Shown: positions 49,101 through 57,182 of the stretch, one piece after another
Layout: the number at the start of each line of letters is the position of its first letter
Position numbering within the stretch: position 1 is the first letter of the stretch
Assembly (NCBI GenBank): GCA_002411015.1
Contig: DHPY01000116.1
Location: 29,157-93,156, forward strand
Reading direction: 5' to 3'
DNA: 64,000 bases
Source of the DNA: Armatimonadetes bacterium UBA5352
GTDB lineage: Bacteria; Armatimonadota; Zipacnadia; Zipacnadales; UBA5352
The notes under the pieces: generated by a model
Told to the model about the DNA's origin: nothing
The model's input: the letters and a program-made list of their open reading frames with translations, nothing else
Databases searched by the model: none
Position numbers and translations under genes: made by a program

Positions 49101-50948
49101 ATGAGGGACCTCCTCTACCTGCTCAGATACCTCCGGTCCTACCGGATGGCGCTGGTGATCGGCCTGATCGTTATGGCCCTCGCCGGCGCGCTCGTGCCGG
49201 AGGCGCTGTCGAGGACGAAGGCGGTCTTCGATGGAATCTTCCCCGACTCCGCCGTGACGGCAGCAATCCCTTCGCCCCGGACCGAGTGGCCGGAACCGGC
49301 ACCACCACTCGAGGGTCTGACCGCCTCGCAGATGCAGGCACGCCTGCTCGAGGCTGCGCTCGTCCTGTTCGCCTTCATGGTAGCGGCCGCCATCTTCGAC
49401 GGCCTCTCCGTGTGGTTCGCCGAATACCTCGGGCAGCATCTGCTCTACGAGTTGCGCAAGAGCCTCTTCGAGCACCTGCAGGCGCTCTCCATGTCGTTCT
49501 ACGACCGAAGGCGGCTCGGAGAGCTGATCTCGCGCGTCAACAACGACACGATGGTGCTGCAGCGCAACTCGGGCAAGGGCCTGGCGTGGCTGGTCAGCGA
49601 GCCGGTTGCCGTCATGTACGGCGTCTATCGTATGGTCGCGATATCGCCCCGGCTGACACTGAGCATGGTCATTATCGTGCCCGTGGTGATCGTGGTCACC
49701 CTCTTCCTTGGGCGGCGTGTCCGCAAGCTCTCCCGACAGATGCAGGAGCAACTCGGCGAGATGACCAATGCCCTGCACGAGGGCCTGGCGGCCATCCGCA
49801 TCATCAAGATCTTCGGCATTCAGCGGGAGATGAACCAGCACTTCGAGCGGGAGAACCGCGAGGTCATGCGCACCGAGGTGCGCACAGCCCTCACGCGCGC
49901 GATCAACTCACCCGTGGTCGGGATCACAATCGGTCTGTCGCTCATCGCGATCCTGATGCTCGGCGGCCAGGAGATCCAGGCCGGCCGGATGACCGGCGGC
50001 GACCTGATGGCCTTCGTGCTGCTGCTGCAGGCCGTCTCAAGCTCAGTGAACCGCGTTTCGCGCGTCAACCTCTCCCTGCAGCAGGCATCGGCGGCAGCGG
50101 GACGCCATCGGGAGCTGCTGGAGGTGGACGAGCGGCTGCCGGTGGTCGCCAACCCGGTTGAGCCGGACGGCATCGAGGGGCGCATCACCTTCGAACACGT
50201 TTCATTCTCCTACCTCGGCCGCTCACCCGCACTGCGCGACATCAGCCTTGAGATCAGACCGGGCGAGGTCGTGGCCTTCGCAGGGCCGTCCGGCGCGGGC
50301 AAGACGACCATAGCGAACCTCATCCCCCGGCTCTACGACCCGACGGAGGGCCGGGTGCTTGTCGACGGCATAGATGTGCGCGAGATGGACCCTCAGAAGC
50401 TGCGCCGCTTCATGAGCATTGTGCCGCAGGAGACACTTCTCTTCGGCGGCACCGTGGGTGAGAACATCGCCTACGGCCGCTCAGACGCTACTCGCGAGGA
50501 GATTGAGGCCGCGGCGAAAGCAGCCAACGCGCACGACTTTATCATGGCACTCCCGCAGGGCTACGAGACGCAGGTCGGGGAGCGCGGCACGCAGCTCTCA
50601 GGCGGCCAGAGGCAGCGGATCGCCATCGCTCGCGCGGTCGTGCGCAACCCGCGCATCATGATCCTGGACGAGGCGACGTCTTCGCTCGATAACGAGAGCG
50701 AGAACGAGATACGCAGAGCACTCGATACCGTCCTCGAGGGCCGCACCGCGATAATCATCGCGCACCGCCTCTCAACCATCCAGGACGCCGACCGCATCAT
50801 CGTGCTTGAGGCCGGACGGATCGTCGAGTCCGGCAGGCATGAGGAACTGCTCGCTCGCAGAGGGCTTTACGCGCGGCTGTACCGTGCGCATCAGAGCTCG
50901 GATGAACGGGCGGCTGCTCTGGAAGGCACGGCGTCGGCCAATGCATAG
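49101..50948 (+). CDS. msbA: MsbA-like lipid A exporter (ABC half-transporter)
   Basis: 615 residues. An N-terminal membrane domain of six helices (FAVSS-type start LLRYLRSYRMALVIGLIVMA, then LLFAFMVAAAIFDG) is followed by the nucleotide-binding domain: Walker A GPSGAGKTTIANLIPRLYD, signature LSGGQRQRIAIARAV, Walker B IMILDEATSSLD, switch His in IIAHRLSTIQDAD. It flips core-lipid A across the inner membrane as a homodimer. It lies four bases after the ICMT-like gene and overlaps waaA by eight bases. The lipid A context supports MsbA over other type IV exporters. Confidence 0.9.
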   Translation: MRDLLYLLRYLRSYRMALVIGLIVMALAGALVPEALSRTKAVFDGIFPDSAVTAAIPSPRTEWPEPAPPLEGLTASQMQARLLEAALVLFAFMVAAAIFDGLSVWFAEYLGQHLLYELRKSLFEHLQALSMSFYDRRRLGELISRVNNDTMVLQRNSGKGLAWLVSEPVAVMYGVYRMVAISPRLTLSMVIIVPVVIVVTLFLGRRVRKLSRQMQEQLGEMTNALHEGLAAIRIIKIFGIQREMNQHFERENREVMRTEVRTALTRAINSPVVGITIGLSLIAILMLGGQEIQAGRMTGGDLMAFVLLLQAVSSSVNRVSRVNLSLQQASAAAGRHRELLEVDERLPVVANPVEPDGIEGRITFEHVSFSYLGRSPALRDISLEIRPGEVVAFAGPSGAGKTTIANLIPRLYDPTEGRVLVDGIDVREMDPQKLRRFMSIVPQETLLFGGTVGENIAYGRSDATREEIEAAAKAANAHDFIMALPQGYETQVGERGTQLSGGQRQRIAIARAVVRNPRIMILDEATSSLDNESENEIRRALDTVLEGRTAIIIAHRLSTIQDADRIIVLEAGRIVESGRHEELLARRGLYARLYRAHQSSDERAAALEGTASANA

Positions 50949-52356
50949 GAACGGTGGCGGAAACCATCGCCCGGTCAGCACGACACTGATCTGGCTCGTG
51001 TATAACCTCATTCTCGTCCTGCTCCTGCCGCTTATCGCGATCGTCCTGCTGTGGCGGATGTTCGTGCGGAGTAAGACGCTCGCCGGCTTCAACCAGCGGA
51101 TGGGCGTGATTGGGGAGCAGATGGAGGGGCTCGAGGGTGAGGATCCAGTCATCTGGGTCCATGCAGTATCCGCTGGCGAGGTCGCGGCGGTCGTCCCTAT
51201 CATCCAGCGAATACGGGTCTCCGAGCCCATCGCGCGGATCGCGCTCTCGACAGTCACCGGCACGGGGCGGGAGATGGCAGTGAGCCGGGAGATCGACCCG
51301 GAGGCCCTGTTCTACTTCCCGTTCGATGTTCCCGGCGTTGTGGACAGGGTTCTCGACGCGGTGCGCCCGGATGTCATGGTGCTTGTTGAGACCGAGATCT
51401 GGCCGAACATGCTGCACGCGGCCGCTGCCCGCGGCGTGAGCGTCCTGATCGTCAACGGACGCGTCTCCGACCGCTCATTCCGCCGCGCGAGACTGCTGCG
51501 ACCGCTCTTCCGCTGGATGCTCTCGAACGTCGAGCTTATCTGCGCGCAGTCACAGGAGGATGCCGATCGCTTCATCGCTCTCGGCGCGCAGCCTGGGCGC
51601 GTTATCGCCACAGGCAACACGAAGTTCGACGAGCCATTCCCGCCGGTGCCTGAGTCCGAGGTTGGCAAGTACCTCCACGACTTCGGCTTCATGCGTGACG
51701 ATCCCATACTGCTCGCCGCCAGCACACATGAGGGCGAGGAGGAGCTTGTGCTCCAGGCATTCACGCGGCTGCGGGTGACGCACCCGCGGCTGCAGCTTGT
51801 GATCGCTCCACGCCATCCGGAGCGCGGCGCGCGGGTGGAGGCGCTCGTGAAGGAGCACGGATACGCGGCCTACCGCCGTAGCCGAGCGCTTGAGTCCGGA
51901 GGCGCTGACCCGCTGGCTCCGGAGCGCGGCCCGCAGATGCGGGTGGCCATCCTCGACACCATCGGTGAGCTCGCGCACGTCTACGCGACCGCCACGGTGG
52001 CCTTCGTCGGCAACAGTCTTGTTCAGGGCGGCGGGCACAACATCCTGCAGGCGATCGCGCAGGGCAAACCGGCGCTGTTCGGTCCGCACATGCAGAACTT
52101 CCGCGACATCGCGGCGATCTGCCTGCGCGAGCAGGTGGGGATCGAGGTCGCGAACCTCGACGAACTCACCGCCGAGACTGATCGTCTCCTCAAATCCGAG
52201 GGCGACATCGCGCTGATCGCTGCGCGCGGCCCGGCGGTCATTGAGAAGTACTCCGGCGCCTCCCAGCGCAATGCCGAGCGCGCCGTGGAGTTGCTGGAGG
52301 CGCATCATCCGGATCTGCGCTCGCCGGGGGATGCCGGCGACGGGCAGGAGGGATAG
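50941..52356 (+). CDS. waaA: 3-deoxy-D-manno-octulosonic acid (Kdo) transferase
   Basis: 471 residues. The ATG at 50941 overlaps the msbA stop; earlier starts in frame lack sites. A single membrane helix (WLVYNLILVLLLPLIAIVLL) anchors the protein; the N-terminal glycosyltransferase domain has VIWVHAVSAGEVAAVVPII, RPDVMVLVETEIWPNMLHAA and RVSDRSFRRAR, and the C-terminal domain has LAASTHEGEEELVLQAF, VAFVGNSLVQGGGHNILQAI and GPHMQNFRDIA. It transfers one or more Kdo residues from CMP-Kdo to lipid IVA. The acidic residue in the SAGEV motif is the catalytic base in characterised homologues. Confidence 0.94.
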   Translation: MHRNGGGNHRPVSTTLIWLVYNLILVLLLPLIAIVLLWRMFVRSKTLAGFNQRMGVIGEQMEGLEGEDPVIWVHAVSAGEVAAVVPIIQRIRVSEPIARIALSTVTGTGREMAVSREIDPEALFYFPFDVPGVVDRVLDAVRPDVMVLVETEIWPNMLHAAAARGVSVLIVNGRVSDRSFRRARLLRPLFRWMLSNVELICAQSQEDADRFIALGAQPGRVIATGNTKFDEPFPPVPESEVGKYLHDFGFMRDDPILLAASTHEGEEELVLQAFTRLRVTHPRLQLVIAPRHPERGARVEALVKEHGYAAYRRSRALESGGADPLAPERGPQMRVAILDTIGELAHVYATATVAFVGNSLVQGGGHNILQAIAQGKPALFGPHMQNFRDIAAICLREQVGIEVANLDELTAETDRLLKSEGDIALIAARGPAVIEKYSGASQRNAERAVELLEAHHPDLRSPGDAGDGQEG

Positions 52357-52359
52357 CCG

Positions 52360-53484
52360 CTGGAGCGCTGGTGGCAGGAGATAGTGGGCGGCGAGGCGCG
52401 CGGCTCCGCAGCCGCCATCGGCCGCGCGGGGCTGCGGGCGCTCAGCGTCCCCTATGCGCTCACCATGCGCGCGAACCTCGCGCTCTATGAGCGGGGATGG
52501 CTCGCGCGCAAGCGCCCGGTCCTGCCGGTGGCGAGCATCGGGAACATCACGCTGGGTGGCACCGGGAAGACCACGACCACGCGGCGTCTGGCGCGCGATC
52601 TGCTCGCACGAGGTGTCCGCCCGGGGATCGTGTTGCGCGGGCACATGCGCCATGCCGAGCAGCCGTGGCAGCTTGTATCGGATGGCAGCGAATTGCTCGT
52701 GCCGCAGCGGATCGCGGGCGATGAAGCCGCGATGCTGGCGCATACGGCGCCGGGCGTACCGATTGCAGTCGGCAAGCGGCGCGAGCGCGCGATCGAGCTG
52801 CTCGCGTCCGCGGGCGCACAGGCCGCGATCCTTGACGATGCATTCCAGTACTTCCGCATGGAGCGGCTGGTGGACCTCGTGCTGGTAGATGCGACCTTCG
52901 ATCTCGCAGCGGCGAAGGTCTTCCCGGCAGGGCACCTGCGCGAGCCGCTGGAGCACCTGCGGCGAGCCACGCACGTGCTCATCACGCACGCTGACCTGGT
53001 GTCCGGGGCGCGGATCGACCACAGCCTTGAGGTGCTCTCGCGCTGTGCGCCGCAGGCACCCGTGATGCAGGCGCGGCACGCGCCGTCGGGCGTCTACCGC
53101 GTGGACCGGCCTGCGGACATACTGCCTTCGGAGGCCCTGCGGGGGACGCGCGTGCTGGCGGTGTGCGCGATCGGGAATCCGGCCTCATTTGAGGACCTGC
53201 TGCGGCAGATGGGCGCTGCCGTGGTGGGGCGCGCGACCTTCCCGGACCATCACGCGTATGAGCCCGGTGATTGGGAGATCGTGCGCGAAACGCTGGCCGG
53301 ACGAGACGCTGAGGCCATTGTTGTGACGGAGAAGGACGCCGTGAAGCTGCCGCCCGCGTCTGGCGACCTGCCACCGGTGCTGGCGGTGGCGGTCGAGTCA
53401 CAGATCATGACGGATGAGGAGCTTTGGGATGAGCTCGTCGGACGCATCGAGCAGGCTGCACGACAAGAGCCCGCTTCGGCGTAA
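52360..53484 (+). CDS. lpxK: Tetraacyldisaccharide 4'-kinase LpxK, probable CTG start
   Basis: 374 residues if translation starts at CTG 52360, which has AGGAGG (52347-52352) seven bases upstream, and gives ERWWQEIVGGEARG, matching the Trp-containing N-terminus of LpxK. The GTG at 52384 has a site only three bases away. P-loop: IGNITLGGTGKTTTTRRLA; further signs are GRKRERAIELLASAG-type helix, VIVTEKDAVKLPP near the C-terminus and DDAFQYFRMERLVDLVLVDA. It phosphorylates the 4' position of lipid A disaccharide at the inner membrane. It overlaps the next gene by 56 bases. Confidence 0.93.
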   Translation: MERWWQEIVGGEARGSAAAIGRAGLRALSVPYALTMRANLALYERGWLARKRPVLPVASIGNITLGGTGKTTTTRRLARDLLARGVRPGIVLRGHMRHAEQPWQLVSDGSELLVPQRIAGDEAAMLAHTAPGVPIAVGKRRERAIELLASAGAQAAILDDAFQYFRMERLVDLVLVDATFDLAAAKVFPAGHLREPLEHLRRATHVLITHADLVSGARIDHSLEVLSRCAPQAPVMQARHAPSGVYRVDRPADILPSEALRGTRVLAVCAIGNPASFEDLLRQMGAAVVGRATFPDHHAYEPGDWEIVRETLAGRDAEAIVVTEKDAVKLPPASGDLPPVLAVAVESQIMTDEELWDELVGRIEQAARQEPASA

Positions 53485-54409
53485 GACCGAGCAACTCGTG
53501 ATCCGCTGGATCACGAGCGCTGCCGCACTGCTTGCACGCGTGCTGCCGCTTCGTTGGCTGCAGGCGCTGGGCGACGGGGTAGGCTCCCTACTCTTCAGGC
53601 TCCTCAGGCCGCGCCGCGAGATCGCGCTGGCTAACCTCGCGCGCGTCTTCGGTGACCGCTACGACCGCCGAGAGCGCGAGCGTATCATCTGCTTCTCTGT
53701 CCGGAACATGGCGAAGACGATGCTGGAGCTGCTCAAGGCGGGGTGGCTCTCGGAGGATGAGTTCCGCGATTTCGTGCACGTTCGGGACGAGGAGCACCTT
53801 CGGCAGGCTGTTGAGCGGGGCAGGGGGGTTGTAGTCATCACCGGGCACTTCGGCAACTGGGAGCTCCTGGCGGCCACGGTTGGCCGGATGGGCTATGACC
53901 TCGCGGTCATCGCGCGTGACGCCAATGACCAGGATACTGCGGACATCATCAACCGCGCCAGGCAGGCCGCGGTGGCGGAGGTACTGCCGCGGGAGAGCGT
54001 CAGGGCGATGCTCCGCGTCCTGCGCGAGGGCAAGATCCTGGGCATCCTGCCCGATCAGCACACCGAGCGCGGCGGCATATGGCTGCCTTTCATGGGCCAT
54101 CTCGCCTGCACCGCGCCCGGGCCGGCGACACTCGCACAGCGAACGGGCTCGCCGATCGTCCCGGCTTTCGCGCGCAGGACAGAGGATGACCGAGTCGATC
54201 TCTACTTCCTGCCGCCGATCGAGGTTCCTGACACCGGCGATCGGCAGGCGGACATCCGGGTCGCGACGCAGATGATCAACGACGAGCTGTCGTCGGAGAT
54301 CATGGCGCACCCGGAGCAGTGGATCTGGATGCACCGGCGCTGGCGCGAGCCGCCGGAGGAGATCATCGCACAGGAGGACGCGCGTCAACTCAGCCACGGC
54401 GGGCAGTGA
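53429..54409 (+). CDS. LpxL/LpxM-like lipid A lauroyl- or myristoyl-type acyltransferase
   Basis: 326 residues from the ATG preceded by GAGGAGC. N-terminal amphipathic/hydrophobic stretch (VIRWITSAAALLARVLPL). The H-x4-E motif of lysophosphatidic-type acyltransferases is HFGNWE in GVVVITGHFGNWELLAATVG, and the HtrB/LpxL family adds LILPDQHTERGGIWLPFMG-type (ILGILPDQHTERGG) and PGPATLAQRTGSPIVPAFAR. It should transfer a secondary fatty acid to Kdo2-lipid IVA, or another late lipid acceptor. The gene is the last of the lipid A set and is followed by an unrelated hydrolase 34 bases later. Which acyl position it uses is not known. Confidence 0.88.
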   Translation: MSSSDASSRLHDKSPLRRKTEQLVIRWITSAAALLARVLPLRWLQALGDGVGSLLFRLLRPRREIALANLARVFGDRYDRRERERIICFSVRNMAKTMLELLKAGWLSEDEFRDFVHVRDEEHLRQAVERGRGVVVITGHFGNWELLAATVGRMGYDLAVIARDANDQDTADIINRARQAAVAEVLPRESVRAMLRVLREGKILGILPDQHTERGGIWLPFMGHLACTAPGPATLAQRTGSPIVPAFARRTEDDRVDLYFLPPIEVPDTGDRQADIRVATQMINDELSSEIMAHPEQWIWMHRRWREPPEEIIAQEDARQLSHGGQ

Positions 54410-54443
54410 TTGCCGTCGTTCAGGAGAGGCTACCACCCGTCCC

Positions 54444-55856
54444 ATGGGCACTGCGACGACAACGACAGTCATAGCTCGGCCTCTGGTCGGCTTCATCCTC
54501 GCGGGCCTGCTTGTCTGCGCCATGGCCGATGCCGCAGGCTATATTCCTCTCGAGGGATGCTACCTCGGCGGGTACATCGAGCTTGACCACCTCAGCGGAG
54601 GCGATGTGGACCTGTTTGAGCAGGCCGTGGGAGTCGAGCACGCCTCCTACTTCCGCTACGTCGGCTACGGCTCACCCTTCCCGTTCCAGTGGGTCAATGA
54701 GATGCACCGGCGGGGCATCCTCCCCCACATCGCCTGGGAGCCGAACAACGGCCTCGACCAGGTCCGCGATGATGACTATCTGCGCGGATGGATGGAGGCT
54801 GCGGGCCGCACCCGAGGGCCGATCTTCCTCCGCTATGCCTCTGAGATGAACGGGACCTGGCAGGCCTACTCGGGCAATACGCGGGAGTACATCGAGAAGT
54901 GGCGGCTGCTCACCCGCATCGCGCGAGAGCTTGCGCCGAACATCATCATGGTCTGGTGCCCGTTCGCCACGCCGCAGAGCACCATCGCCTCGTACTACCC
55001 CGGCGATGCCTGGGTGGACTGGGTGGGCGTCAACATCTACTCGGTGCATCACTACGACGGCGATCGTGCCAAGCCCGCCATTGATGATCCGCGCGAGCAC
55101 CTGCGCTACGTCTACAACCTCTACTCGGACCGCAAGCCAATCGCGATCTGTGAGTACGCAGCCACGCACTACTGCGCGGCCTGCAGCAACGATGTGACAG
55201 AGTTCGGCCTCAAGCAACTCACCAGGCTCTACGAGTCCCTGCCCTCGCAGTTCCCGCGCGTGAAAATGATCAGCTGGTTCTGCGTGGACGCCTACGGAAC
55301 CGGCCTGGCGAGCAACAACTACTCGCTCACCTGCTCGCCGGAGTTCGTCGAGGCCTACAGGCATCTCACCGACAATGCGTACTTCCTCAGGCGGATGCCA
55401 GACACGTCGCAGCTCATCGCGGAGCTCCCCATAGCAGCGGGCGTTGCCCCGCCGCCGGAGACGGCCGCGTACGGGCCGCTGGAGATTCCGGCTGAGCCCG
55501 TAACGCCGCAGCCTTTCTCCGAGCCGCCGCCGACCCCGTCTGACCTCGCCCTGACGAGCATCGGCGCGGTCGGGCCGAAAGACCTTGATGTGGCTGTCGT
55601 CGGCGCGCCGCCCTCCGCCCTGGCCGGCTCGGTCGAAGTCGTCGTCGAGCCTGGGGACGATCTGAGCGTTGACTGCGTCGCTTTCTATGTTGATGGACAG
55701 TGGCGGGCGATCACGAATGCGTATCCGTTCCGCTACCCGTGGGACACGAACTACGAGGACCCGGGGGGGCATGAGATCACAGTGGTTGGCATGAACGCCT
55801 CGTCACTGCCGATCGCGGAGACGACGGTGTCGGTGATCGTAGCGCCGCGAGGCTGA
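54444..55856 (+). CDS. Secreted GH26-like glycoside hydrolase (beta-mannanase type)
   Basis: 470 residues. The first 30 include a hydrophobic signal segment (RPLVGFILAGLLVCAMADAA). A TIM-barrel follows: FLRYASEMNGTWQAYSG (Glu in SEMNG, likely acid/base), IIMVWCPFATPQSTIASYYP, DWVGVNIYSVHHYDGDRA, and AICEYAATHYC with the second Glu, the likely nucleophile. A Pro-rich linker near 330-370 leads to a C-terminal Ig-like sandwich. The nearest characterised family is GH26 (mannanases and related endoglycanases). The site AGGAGAGG is 14 bases before the ATG, so the start is not fully secure. It follows the lipid A operon but is not part of it in function. Confidence 0.83.
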   Translation: MGTATTTTVIARPLVGFILAGLLVCAMADAAGYIPLEGCYLGGYIELDHLSGGDVDLFEQAVGVEHASYFRYVGYGSPFPFQWVNEMHRRGILPHIAWEPNNGLDQVRDDDYLRGWMEAAGRTRGPIFLRYASEMNGTWQAYSGNTREYIEKWRLLTRIARELAPNIIMVWCPFATPQSTIASYYPGDAWVDWVGVNIYSVHHYDGDRAKPAIDDPREHLRYVYNLYSDRKPIAICEYAATHYCAACSNDVTEFGLKQLTRLYESLPSQFPRVKMISWFCVDAYGTGLASNNYSLTCSPEFVEAYRHLTDNAYFLRRMPDTSQLIAELPIAAGVAPPPETAAYGPLEIPAEPVTPQPFSEPPPTPSDLALTSIGAVGPKDLDVAVVGAPPSALAGSVEVVVEPGDDLSVDCVAFYVDGQWRAITNAYPFRYPWDTNYEDPGGHEITVVGMNASSLPIAETTVSVIVAPRG

Positions 55857-55881
55857 TGCGGCGGCCGCCGCAGGGCCGCAT
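55856..55881 (+). terminator. GC-rich hairpin at the end of the GH26-like gene
   Basis: ATGCGGC (55856-55862) pairs with GCCGCAT (55875-55881), and the intervening bases are themselves palindromic (GGCGGCCGCC). It begins at the last base of the stop codon. No T-run. It overlaps the promoter region of the next gene. Confidence 0.5.
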
Positions 55882-55884
55882 TGG

Positions 55885-55913
55885 TTGACACTGCACGTAG
55901 CGTATGGGATACT
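55885..55913 (+). promoter_or_regulatory. Sigma-70-type promoter for the sugar ABC ATPase gene
   Basis: TTGACA (55885-55890), 17 bases, then GATACT (55908-55913). The -35 is perfect and the -10 matches four of six. Transcription would begin near 55920, about 40 bases before the ATG. Confidence 0.65.
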
Positions 55914-55959
55914 CGCGCCGCTCGTGGGGCTGCGAGAGCACTTGGAGGGTCGGACGGAA

Positions 55960-57072
<1,113 letters not shown>

Positions 57073-57095
57073 GGATTGGCCGCCTGAAGCACGAC

Positions 57096-57129
57096 GCGAG
57101 GGCGCAGTCCTTCTGCGACGCGCCCTCGC
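57096..57129 (+). terminator. Hairpin after the sugar ABC ATPase gene
   Basis: GCGAGGGCGC (57096-57105) pairs with GCGCCCTCGC (57120-57129) across a 14-base loop, 24 bases after the stop. No T-tract follows. Confidence 0.6.
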
Positions 57130-57182
57130 CCCCGTCTAACGGAACACGAGAGCCGCCACAGTACTGGATGGGAGCGTCGCTC

